Shown in pieces: positions 43,728 through 51,027 of a stretch of DNA of 64,000 nucleotides. Position numbers and translations under genes: made by a program. Within the stretch, counting starts at the first letter, position 1. Each line of letters opens with the position of its first letter. This DNA is from CBFDBF01 sp050291465 (lineage in GTDB: Bacteria; Pseudomonadota; Gammaproteobacteria; Chromatiales; Chromatiaceae): positions 18,587 through 82,586 of the forward strand of contig JBNKJV010000015.1 in assembly GCA_050291465.1 (NCBI GenBank), given 5' to 3'. The notes under the pieces are model-generated. The model was not told where the DNA came from. It worked only from the letters and a program-made list of their open reading frames with translations, and searched no databases.

Positions 43728-45170
43728 ATGCAATGGGAAACAGTAATCGGGCTTGAGATTCACGCCCAGTTGGCAACCAGGTCGAAGATCTTTTCCGGCG
43801 CCTCCACCGCCTTCGGTGCCGAGCCGAACACCCAGGCCTGCGGCATCGATCTCGGGCTGCCCGGGGTGTTGCCGGTGCTGAACGGCGACGTGGTGCGGAT
43901 GGCGGTGAAGTTCGGGGTCGCCATCGACGCGGAACTGGGCAGGCGTTCCGTCTTCGCGCGCAAGAATTATTTTTATCCGGATCTGCCCAAGGGCTACCAG
44001 ATCAGCCAGTATGAGCTGCCCATTGTCGGCAAGGGCCATGTGGAGATCGTGCTGGACGACGGTTCCACCAAGATCGTCGGCGTAACCCGCGCCCACCTGG
44101 AAGAGGATGCGGGCAAATCCCTGCACGAGGATTTCCACGGTATGACCGGTATCGATCTGAACCGGGCGGGGACGCCGCTGCTGGAGATCGTTTCCGAACC
44201 GGATATGCGTTCCGCCAGGGAGGCGGTGGCCTATGCCCGCAAGATCCATCAGGTGGTGCGCTACCTCGGTATCTGTGACGGCAATATGCAGGAGGGCTCT
44301 TTTCGCGTGGACGCCAACGTGTCGGTTCGGCCCAAAGGGGAAGAGAAGTTCGGCACCCGCGCCGAGCTGAAGAATATCAACTCCTTCCGTTTTCTGGAGA
44401 AGGCCATCAACTTCGAAGTGGAGCGGCAGATCGACGTCATCGAAACCGGCGGCGAGGTGGTGCAGGAGACCCGCCTGTACGACGCCGCCAAGGATGAGAC
44501 CCGCTCCATGCGCTCCAAGGAGGAGGCCAACGATTACCGCTACTTCCCGGATCCGGATCTGCTGCCGGTGGAGTTCGATGACGCTTTCGTCGAAGCGATC
44601 GCCGCGGACATGCCGGAACTGCCGGACGCCAAGCGCCATCGCTTCGCCGGGCAATACGGGCTGAGTGATCTGGATGCCTCAGCCCTGATTGCCAGTCGCG
44701 AGCTTGCCGACTACTTCGAACAGGCGGCGGCCGAGGCGGGGGACGCCAAACTGGCGGCTAACTGGATCATGGGGGATCTGTCGGCGGCGTTGAACCGCGA
44801 CACCACGGATATCGGGGAATCACCCGTGAGCGCGGCTATGTTGGGCGGACTGATCCGGCGTATCCGCGACAACACCATCTCCGGCAAGATCGCCAAGCAG
44901 GTGTTCGAGGCCATGTGGGCCGGCCAGGGAACGGCGGACGAAGTGATCGAGGCCAAGGGGCTGAAACAGATCACCGACAGCGGCGCCATCGAAAGGATCG
45001 TGGATGACGTGATCGCCGGCAATCCCGAGCAGGTGGAGAGTTACCGCACCGCGGACGAGGCGAAACGGGGCAAGATGATCGGCTTCTTCGTCGGTCAGGT
45101 GATGAAAGCGAGTCAGGGCAAGGCCAATCCGCAGCAGGTCAATCAGCTGCTGAAACAGAAGCTTTCGTAA
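43728..45170 (+). CDS. gatB: Asp-tRNA(Asn)/Glu-tRNA(Gln) amidotransferase subunit B
   Basis: GatB binds the misacylated tRNA, phosphorylates its side chain and accepts ammonia from GatA. The 480-residue protein begins MQWETVIGLEIHAQLATRSK and contains YFYPDLPKGYQISQYELPIV near residue 83, AGTPLLEIVSEPDMRSAREA near residue 148, and GNMQEGSFRVDANVSVRPKG near residue 185. The ELKNINSFRFLEKAINFEVE segment follows, with the C-terminal helical and YqeY-like tail (KMIGFFVGQVMKASQGKANP). It ends before a strong bidirectional terminator. Confidence 0.98.
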   Translation: MQWETVIGLEIHAQLATRSKIFSGASTAFGAEPNTQACGIDLGLPGVLPVLNGDVVRMAVKFGVAIDAELGRRSVFARKNYFYPDLPKGYQISQYELPIVGKGHVEIVLDDGSTKIVGVTRAHLEEDAGKSLHEDFHGMTGIDLNRAGTPLLEIVSEPDMRSAREAVAYARKIHQVVRYLGICDGNMQEGSFRVDANVSVRPKGEEKFGTRAELKNINSFRFLEKAINFEVERQIDVIETGGEVVQETRLYDAAKDETRSMRSKEEANDYRYFPDPDLLPVEFDDAFVEAIAADMPELPDAKRHRFAGQYGLSDLDASALIASRELADYFEQAAAEAGDAKLAANWIMGDLSAALNRDTTDIGESPVSAAMLGGLIRRIRDNTISGKIAKQVFEAMWAGQGTADEVIEAKGLKQITDSGAIERIVDDVIAGNPEQVESYRTADEAKRGKMIGFFVGQVMKASQGKANPQQVNQLLKQKLS

Positions 45171-45234
45171 GCATAAAATCTACTTCCCCCGCATGTGCGG
45201 GGAGGTAAACGGAGATCTCCTGCTGAGTACATAA

Positions 45235-45260
45235 AAAAGCGGCCCGCCGGGCCGCTTTTC
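45235..45260. terminator. Bidirectional rho-independent terminator between gatB and cytochrome b561
   Basis: An 11-bp stem (AAAAGCGGCCC with GGGCCGCTTTT) surrounds a 3-nt loop. A-runs lie on one side and T-runs on the other, so it can stop transcription from both convergent genes. Confidence 0.9.
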
Positions 45261-45280
45261 TTTGTGCATGGTGAAAGTGG

Positions 45281-45841
45281 TTACCACAACATGCGTTTCA
45301 GGATATCCCGTTCGCCGCCTTTTTCCTTCAGCCGGTGTTTAATGGCGCCGGCCATGTGCAGCAGCACCACGAACAGAATGGCAAAGCCCGCGATCTCATG
45401 CATTTCGTGAACAAAACCCCCGAATGCCTTGCTCTTGCCGACAATGGCGGGCAGTTCAAACAGACCGAAGAACTTGATGGGGTGTCCGCCGGCGTTGGAC
45501 ATCAGGTAACCGCTGACCGGCACCACGATCATCAGCAGATAAAGCAGTTTCTTCAGGCCCTCCACCAGCATCCGTTCCTTGCCTTCAAATACCGCCGGCA
45601 GGGGCGGGTTGGGGCTGATACGCAGCCAGACCAGGCGTATGGCGATCAGTATCAGGGCGATTACCCCGAAGGATTTATGCATGCCGTAAAAGAAGAAGGC
45701 ATATTGTTTTTGGGCATCGGTATCTCTCGGCAGGTCTGCCATATAGATGCCCGCGGCGACCAGGGCCAGGATGATGACGGCCATGAGCCAGTGCATCACC
45801 TTGGAGAAGGTCCCGTATTCCGCAGCGCTGTTCTTGAACAT
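45281..45841 (-). CDS. Cytochrome b561 family protein
   Basis: This 186-residue inner-membrane di-heme cytochrome has four helices with histidines in the expected places: FSKVMHWLMAVIILALVAAG near residue 12, FYGMHKSFGVIALILIAIRL near residue 47, and GGFVHEMHEIAGFAILFVVL near residue 141, ending LLHMAGAIKHRLKEKGGERD. Bacterial b561 proteins (YodB/YceJ/CybB type) transfer electrons from ubiquinol, in some cases moderating superoxide. The ATG at 45841 puts the first helix near the N-terminus; an upstream start adds 36 residues without family match. A CTGTAACA direct repeat about 100 nt upstream may be a regulator site. Confidence 0.9.
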   Translation of the reverse strand: MFKNSAAEYGTFSKVMHWLMAVIILALVAAGIYMADLPRDTDAQKQYAFFFYGMHKSFGVIALILIAIRLVWLRISPNPPLPAVFEGKERMLVEGLKKLLYLLMIVVPVSGYLMSNAGGHPIKFFGLFELPAIVGKSKAFGGFVHEMHEIAGFAILFVVLLHMAGAIKHRLKEKGGERDILKRMLW

Positions 45842-45940
45842 AGTGGTGTTCTCTTGCAGTTTGTTTTTAGAAGGCAAATACGAAGGCCGAAGCGATCGTT
45901 GACCGATCATTCCTATTTTTCCACGAAGTATCTCTTCCGC

Positions 45941-45959
45941 CTGTAACAAACTGTAACAG
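45941..45959 (-). promoter_or_regulatory. Direct repeat CTGTAACA x2, candidate response-regulator site upstream of cytochrome b561
   Basis: CTGTAACA occurs twice with a period of exactly 10 nt. Read toward the cytochrome gene, a GATACT -10-like box starts 9 nt further on. Tandem sites one helical turn apart just before a -10 are typical of OmpR/PhoB-family activators. The cognate regulator is not encoded in the window. Confidence 0.45.
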
Positions 45960-46064
45960 CAGTTGCGGGCAGGTGCGAAGTTATCGCTGGTGCGACAGGA
46001 TGTGGGGTCGGGAAAGCGTTATCGCTGCCGACGGTTGTTGCGACGGGATGGCCGGATCAGGCGG

Positions 46065-47105
46065 TCACGCTTCGCTTCCAACCGTGACCAGGTTGCGGCC
46101 GTTGTGCTTGGATCGATAGAGGGCCTGGTCGGCGCGCTCGATCAGGGTCAGGTAGTCCTCTTCCTCGCGGTAGCAGACCACCCCCGCCGACAGAGTAACC
46201 CGGCCCAGGGGTTCGCGGCTTCCGGTACGGACCAGGGTGGAGTCGGCAAGGCCTTCACGGATGCTTTCTGCGAGCCGCTGCGCACCGGCCAGCGGCGTAT
46301 CCGGCAGCAGCAGCGCAAACTCTTCGCCGCCGTAACGGCAGGCGGTGTCCTTGCCCTTGATGTTCTTGCGCAGCAGATCCCCGATATAGCGAATCACGTT
46401 ATCACCCACGATGTGGCCGTAGGTGTCGTTGATGCGCTTGAAGAAATCGATGTCGAACATCACCAGGCAAAACTCCTTACCGCCCTCGGCGAATTCCCGG
46501 ATGGTTCGTTCCAGGGCTGACATAAAGGTGGAACGGTTGGCCAACCCGGTAAGGGAATCGAGGGTGGCCTGGCGCCGCACCTCTTCCAGCTCTTTCTGCA
46601 GCGTCTTGATTTCCGCGCACTTGTCCTCGAAGCTGCGCCGCATCATCTCCGCCGTGGAGTGCATCTCCCGGGTCTCCTTCAGCACACTGTTCAAGAGGGC
46701 GCTGAAGGACTGTATTGAAGGTTCTTGCCGGCACGCCTCGGTGAAATTCTCCAGCGACTTTCCAAACTGTTTGGCGTGGTCTTCGGTGGAAGAGAGTGAA
46801 TCGCCGGTCTCCACGACGATCTGTTCCACTTCCTGGCGGATGTGCAACAGGTGGGAGATGTCGCACTCGGAGGAATATTCGGCGTACAGGCTCTCGTTGA
46901 TCTCCGGGGTGAACAGCGCATGCCGGCGCATCATATCGTCGATCTGTGCCGACAGGGCCGGATTGTCCCCGGCGACATACTGGTACCAGACGGTGTAGTT
47001 GTGGGGTGTGGCCGGGACCCCGTGTTGCGTCATCAACGGCAGAACCAGGCGTATCAGCTCCGCATTCCGCTCCACATCCGTTTCATGATTATTCTGATAA
47101 GACAC
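46065..47105 (-). CDS. Diguanylate cyclase (GGDEF domain)
   Basis: This 346-residue cytoplasmic protein has an N-terminal helical sensory or oligomerisation region (LVLPLMTQHGVPATPHNYTV, then a long coiled segment around CAEIKTLQKELEEVRRQATL) and a C-terminal GGDEF domain. The domain runs from DSLTGLANRSTFMSALERTI through FDIDFFKRINDTYGHIVGDN to the active site CRYGGEEFALLLPD. GGEEF is catalytically competent. The inhibitory I-site position reads KGKD rather than RxxD, so product inhibition may be weak. GTG at 47105 is chosen because GGGAGG lies 5 nt before it; ATGs further upstream also exist. The input signal is unknown. Confidence 0.9.
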   Translation of the reverse strand: MSYQNNHETDVERNAELIRLVLPLMTQHGVPATPHNYTVWYQYVAGDNPALSAQIDDMMRRHALFTPEINESLYAEYSSECDISHLLHIRQEVEQIVVETGDSLSSTEDHAKQFGKSLENFTEACRQEPSIQSFSALLNSVLKETREMHSTAEMMRRSFEDKCAEIKTLQKELEEVRRQATLDSLTGLANRSTFMSALERTIREFAEGGKEFCLVMFDIDFFKRINDTYGHIVGDNVIRYIGDLLRKNIKGKDTACRYGGEEFALLLPDTPLAGAQRLAESIREGLADSTLVRTGSREPLGRVTLSAGVVCYREEEDYLTLIERADQALYRSKHNGRNLVTVGSEA

Positions 47106-47257
47106 CCTGGCCTCCCTATGAACAATTACTTTTTTCATCGGGAAAGAGGAAAGCCCTCTTTCCGGGATTTTTTGAATTGCCAGAGGGTATCGGTAGGAAT
47201 ATTTGGGAACTTTAATCTTTTTCCTAATAAATTCGGAGAGTTGCCGACAAAAGTTGA

Positions 47258-47872
47258 TCAAGTTCCCAATTTTATTGCCCGTGCCACGGTGTAGGTTTTG
47301 CCCTGTTTGAGCTTTTCGTAGTTGCCGAAGACCTCCTGAAACGCCTTGGCTATGAACTTGCGCAGTCCGGATATGGTGACCACATAGATGCTGCCGCCGG
47401 GATTGAGGCGGGCGAGGGCGTCATGGAAATAGAGGTAATAGAGCTCTTTTCCGGTCTTGGCCGGCAGGTTGGAGACGATCAGGTCGAAGCGCCGGTCGCC
47501 GATCTGATCGAAACCGTTGCTGAGGAATATCTCCGTGTTACGGATACCGTTCAGTTCCGCATTCTTGCGGCTGTACTCCACCGCCACGAAATCCTTGTCC
47601 ACCAGCACGCTGGTGCCTTCCGGTGCCAGTTTCGCCAGAGTCAGACCGAGGGGGCCGTAGCCGCAGCCCAGATCCAGGGTGTGGTCATCGGCCTTTATCT
47701 CCAGGTGATCCAGCAACAGGCGGCTGCCTTCATCGACGCCCTTGGGGGAAAACAGACCCCAGGTGGTATGGAAGGTGAGGTGTTGGCCGCGCAGGGTATC
47801 GCTGAACACGATATCCCGGCGCAGATTATCCAAAAAAGTTTTCGTATCCCGGTTGTGCTTGTTATGCGTCAT
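47258..47872 (-). CDS. Class I SAM-dependent methyltransferase, RsmC-like
   Basis: This 204-residue protein has a methyltransferase small domain with LTFHTTWGLFSPKGVDEGSR near residue 32, the SAM-binding TLDLGCGYGPLGLTLAKLAP near residue 64, and the acidic VLVDKDFVAVEYSRKNAELN near residue 88. In RsmC-type rRNA guanine N2-methyltransferases the next motif is NPPF. Here it is SNLPAK, so the substrate may differ or the target base may be another kind. It stands alone between the diguanylate cyclase and moeB genes. I would not assign it as rsmC itself. Confidence 0.8.
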   Translation of the reverse strand: MTHNKHNRDTKTFLDNLRRDIVFSDTLRGQHLTFHTTWGLFSPKGVDEGSRLLLDHLEIKADDHTLDLGCGYGPLGLTLAKLAPEGTSVLVDKDFVAVEYSRKNAELNGIRNTEIFLSNGFDQIGDRRFDLIVSNLPAKTGKELYYLYFHDALARLNPGGSIYVVTISGLRKFIAKAFQEVFGNYEKLKQGKTYTVARAIKLGT

Positions 47873-47883
47873 GTTTAGTTATG

Positions 47884-47955
47884 TTTCTCCGCGTGCTCTG
47901 CGGTTAGCCATCTATTCACGATCTTACCGCAGAGGTCGCGGAGGTTCGCAGAGAA
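47884..47955. repeat. Dispersed palindromic repeat, copy 5 (upstream of the RsmC-like gene)
   Basis: TTTCTCCGCG, GCTCTGCGGTTA on the left is matched by TACCGCAGAG, GTCGCGGAG and GCAGAGAA on the right. It nearly fills the 86-nt gap between the moeB stop and the methyltransferase start. Confidence 0.6.
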
Positions 47956-47958
47956 GAT

Positions 47959-48699
47959 CTATCCGCCGCAAACGGGGCAATTCGGATCTGCTTTCAGCTT
48001 CAGGGTACGCCATTCCATCCGCAGGGCGTCCAGTAACAGCAGCCGGCCGTTCAGGGTTTCTCCCGCGCCGGTCAGGACCTTGATCGCCTCCGTCGCCTGT
48101 ATGCTGCCGATGATACCCGCCACCGGCGCCAGTATGCCGTTTTCCGAACAGCTCTCATCCATCCGCCCCTGGTCGTTGTAGAGGCAACGGTAGCAGGGTC
48201 CGCCGGGCTGGTTGCCGAAGACCGAGACCTGTCCTTCCATACGGATGGCGGCGCCGGAAACCAGGGGGATTCCACCCGCCACGCAGGCGCTGTTCACGGC
48301 AAAGCGGGTGTCGAAGTTATCGCTGGCGTCGATGACCAGGTCGGATTTTTTTATCTGGGCGGCCAGCTCGATCTCGTTCAGGCGCTTTGCCACCGTCTCC
48401 ACCCGGCATCCGGGATTCAGTGCCAGGAGGGTCTCTTTCGCCGAGTCCACCTTGTGCATGCCGATGCGTTCGGTGGTGTGAATGATCTGTCGCTGCAGGT
48501 TGCTCAAATCCACCTGGTCAAAATCCACCAGTACCAGGGTCCCGACTCCGGCGGCCGCCAGATACATGGCCACCGGCGAACCGAGGCCGCCGAGACCGAC
48601 AATCAGCACCCGCGAGGAGTGCAGCCGTTCCTGCCCTTCGATACCGATGTCGGGCAGCAGGATCTGACGGCTGTAGCGAAGGAGCTGTTCGTCTTTCAT
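47959..48699 (-). CDS. moeB: Molybdopterin-synthase adenylyltransferase (MoeB/ThiF family)
   Basis: MoeB adenylates the C-terminal glycine of MoaD so that it can be thiolated for molybdopterin synthesis. The 246-residue protein begins MKDEQLLRYSRQILLPDIGI and has the Rossmann loop VLIVGLGGLGSPVAMYLAAA near residue 31. LVLVDFDQVDLSNLQRQIIH follows near residue 54 and LVIDASDNFDTRFAVNSACV near residue 118. Zinc cysteines are in GGPCYRCLY and the C-terminal CPVCGG. A ThiF role for thiamine is possible. The gene normally follows prmC; here 5.7 kb of opposite-strand genes separate them. Confidence 0.92.
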   Translation of the reverse strand: MKDEQLLRYSRQILLPDIGIEGQERLHSSRVLIVGLGGLGSPVAMYLAAAGVGTLVLVDFDQVDLSNLQRQIIHTTERIGMHKVDSAKETLLALNPGCRVETVAKRLNEIELAAQIKKSDLVIDASDNFDTRFAVNSACVAGGIPLVSGAAIRMEGQVSVFGNQPGGPCYRCLYNDQGRMDESCSENGILAPVAGIIGSIQATEAIKVLTGAGETLNGRLLLLDALRMEWRTLKLKADPNCPVCGG

Positions 48700-48820
48700 A
48701 GGTTGGTTTGACGGGTTGAACGATCGGCCGGCGCCCCGGCATCCTAACCCAAAGCCATAGCGGGAGGAACAGCCGGGTGCTTTTCTCACGGTACCGGTAA
48801 TATAAACGCGATTTCTGTGG

Positions 48821-48848
48821 TTGACTTTTTTCTCCCACGGCCTAAGTT
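48821..48848 (+). promoter_or_regulatory. Possible gltA promoter
   Basis: TTGACT (48821-48826) and TAAGTT (48843-48848) are 16 nt apart in the 268-nt gap before gltA. The match is moderate, and an alternative TATAAA lies at 48879-48884 without a good -35. The rest of the gap is AT-rich and shows nothing else. Confidence 0.35.
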
Positions 48849-48967
48849 TTTAAGATATTCAATAGAAAACGAATAAAGTATAAAAATCCGGCGAGAGCGT
48901 CCCATACCTGAGTTAAATCAAGCTGCATAAAGAGCGGCGCGCAGACCCCTGCAAATTGGAGGGTAAG

Positions 48968-50263
48968 ATGTCAAAAGATTCCCTGACCATCCGGGATAAC
49001 CGTACAGGTGACGAAGTGGAAGTACCGATCATCGAGGGCACCGTTGGTCCCGGGGTTGTGGATATCAGTAAGTTCTACAAACAGTTCGGGCTTTTCACTT
49101 TTGACCCGGGTTTTCGCTCCACCGCTTCCTGCAACAGCCAGATCACCTTCATCGACGGCGAGAAAGGCATTCTGGAGTACCGCGGTTATCCTATCGAGGA
49201 ACTGGCGGAGCAGAGTTGTTATATGGAGACCAGTTATCTCCTTATGAACGGCGAGCTGCCGACGCGGGACCAGTTCGAGGAGTTTCGCCGGCTGGTAACC
49301 GAGCACACCATGGTGCATGAGCAGTTGCTGGGGTTCTACAAGGGTTTCCGCCGGGATGCCCACCCTATGGCGATCATGGTGGGCGTGGTGGGGGCGCTCT
49401 CGGCCTTTTATCACGACTCCCTGGATATCCATGATCCGCGACACCGGGAGATCTCGGCGATCCGCATTCTCGCCAAGCTGCCCACCATTGCCGCGGCCTC
49501 CTACAAGTATTCCATCGGTCAACCGTTCATTTATCCGGACAATCGGCTGCGGTATGCGGAAAATTTCCTCAACATGATGTTTGCCACGCCGTGCGAGGAT
49601 TATCATGTCTCGCCGGTGCTGACCGAGGCCATGGACAAGATATTCATCCTCCATGCGGACCATGAGCAGAACGCCTCCACCTCCACGGTGCGCCTGGCCG
49701 GTTCCAGCCAGGCCAATCCCTTTGCCTGTATCTCGGCCGGTATCAGCGCCCTCTGGGGTCCTGCTCACGGCGGCGCCAACGAGGCGGTGCTGCGTATGTT
49801 GACCGAGATCGGTTCGGTGGACCGGATCAAGGAGTTTGTGGATCGGGCCCGCGATCCGAACGATCCCTTCCGGCTTATGGGGTTCGGTCATCGGGTCTAC
49901 AAAAATTACGATCCCCGTGCGCGGATCCTGCGGGATGCGGCGCATGAGGTGCTGCAGGAGGTGGGCAGGGAAGGCGACCCACTGTTTGAGATCGCCATGG
50001 AACTGGAGCGGATCGCGCTGGAGGACGACTATTTCATCGAGAAGAAGCTCTATCCCAACGTCGACTTCTATTCCGGTATCATCCAGTCGGCCATCGGTAT
50101 TCCCACCAATATGTTTACCGTTATTTTCGCCCTGGCCCGCGCCGTGGGTTGGATCAGCCAGTGGATGGAGATGATCGCCGAGGAAAACCAGTCTATCGGG
50201 CGTCCGCGTCAGCTCTACACCGGGTCGCCGCGACGGAAATGGATACCCATGTCGGAACGCTGA
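48968..50263 (+). CDS. gltA: Citrate synthase
   Basis: GltA condenses oxaloacetate and acetyl-CoA, opening the TCA cycle. The 431-residue enzyme is the hexameric type of Gram-negative bacteria. It has the N-terminal beta domain (LTIRDNRTGDEVEVPIIEGT), catalytic histidine segments ILHADHEQNASTSTVRLAGS near residue 227 and GPAHGGANEAVLRMLTEIGS near residue 265, and MGFGHRVYKNYDPRARILRD near residue 302. The catalytic Asp lies in LYPNVDFYSGIIQSAIG. The ATG at 48968 follows a strong GGAGG at 6 nt. It leads directly into the sdh genes without a terminator, so the group is probably one transcript. Confidence 0.98.
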   Translation: MSKDSLTIRDNRTGDEVEVPIIEGTVGPGVVDISKFYKQFGLFTFDPGFRSTASCNSQITFIDGEKGILEYRGYPIEELAEQSCYMETSYLLMNGELPTRDQFEEFRRLVTEHTMVHEQLLGFYKGFRRDAHPMAIMVGVVGALSAFYHDSLDIHDPRHREISAIRILAKLPTIAAASYKYSIGQPFIYPDNRLRYAENFLNMMFATPCEDYHVSPVLTEAMDKIFILHADHEQNASTSTVRLAGSSQANPFACISAGISALWGPAHGGANEAVLRMLTEIGSVDRIKEFVDRARDPNDPFRLMGFGHRVYKNYDPRARILRDAAHEVLQEVGREGDPLFEIAMELERIALEDDYFIEKKLYPNVDFYSGIIQSAIGIPTNMFTVIFALARAVGWISQWMEMIAEENQSIGRPRQLYTGSPRRKWIPMSER

Positions 50264-50304
50264 TGAAAACCTTATTAGGTGTCGTCGTAAACTAGAATAT
50301 ACAG

Positions 50305-50682
50305 ATGCAAGATCAACGACCGGTATTTCTCAACCTTTTACAATTCCGTTTCCCGGTGCCGGCGGTAATGTCCGTGGCTCATCGCGCCAGCGGTGTGTTG
50401 ATGGTGCTGGTGATTCCGGCCCTGGTCTATCTGCTGGACCTGTCTCTGGCTTCCGAGCAGGGGTTTCAGCAGGTGCGGGAACTGTTGGGCAACGGCTGGG
50501 TCCGGTTGTTTTTGATCCTGCTGGCGTGGGGTCTGATGCACCACCTGTTTGCCGGTATCCGTTATCTATGTCTCGATTTTGATCTGGGAATTGAGAAGGC
50601 CCAGGGCCGGTTTACCGCCTGGGTGGTTCTTATTGCGGCGGTGGTGGTGGCCGCAATCTTCGGTGGATGGTTGTACCTATGA
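50305..50682 (+). CDS. sdhC: Succinate dehydrogenase cytochrome b556 subunit
   Basis: SdhC is one of two membrane anchors binding heme b and ubiquinone. The 125-residue protein has the family start DQRPVFLNLLQFRFPVPAVM, the quinone/heme segment SVAHRASGVLMVLVIPALVY near residue 27 and LLAWGLMHHLFAGIRYLCLD near residue 72. Three helices are clear. No Shine-Dalgarno sequence precedes the ATG, and a TAGAAT box lies 6 nt upstream, so a leaderless internal transcript is possible. sdhD overlaps its stop by 4 nt. Confidence 0.96.
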   Translation: MQDQRPVFLNLLQFRFPVPAVMSVAHRASGVLMVLVIPALVYLLDLSLASEQGFQQVRELLGNGWVRLFLILLAWGLMHHLFAGIRYLCLDFDLGIEKAQGRFTAWVVLIAAVVVAAIFGGWLYL

Positions 50683-51026
50683 GTAATCGACGCGCTGCCG
50701 GAGTACGGGCCTGGGTCTTACAACGTGTTTCCGCTGTCTACCTGGCGCTTTATACACTTTTTCTGATCACCTGGTTTCTGTTTGATCCGCCCCAGTCCCA
50801 TGCCGCCTGGCAGGCGTGGATGGACTCCCCGTTCACCACCGTTTCCCTGTTGCTGTACTGCTTCGCCATCCTGGTGCACGCCTGGGTCGGTATGCGGGAT
50901 GTGGTGATCGACTATGTTCATCCGCTGATGATCCGGGTTGTGGTCCTGGCGCTTTTCGGATCGGCCCTGATCGGCAGCGGATTGTGGGTGTTGAAGGTGG
51001 TCATTCTGGCAGGTAGAGGGGGGTGA
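50679..51026 (+). CDS. sdhD: Succinate dehydrogenase hydrophobic membrane anchor
   Basis: SdhD pairs with SdhC to form the heme- and quinone-binding membrane part of complex II. The 115-residue protein has three helices and the family motifs AWVLQRVSAVYLALYTLFLI near residue 10 and the heme-ligand region ILVHAWVGMRDVVIDYVHPL near residue 63. The ATG at 50679 overlaps the sdhC stop (ATGA); an upstream start adds four residues only. It precedes sdhA by 1 nt. Confidence 0.95.
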   Translation: MSNRRAAGVRAWVLQRVSAVYLALYTLFLITWFLFDPPQSHAAWQAWMDSPFTTVSLLLYCFAILVHAWVGMRDVVIDYVHPLMIRVVVLALFGSALIGSGLWVLKVVILAGRGG

Positions 51027-51027
51027 T

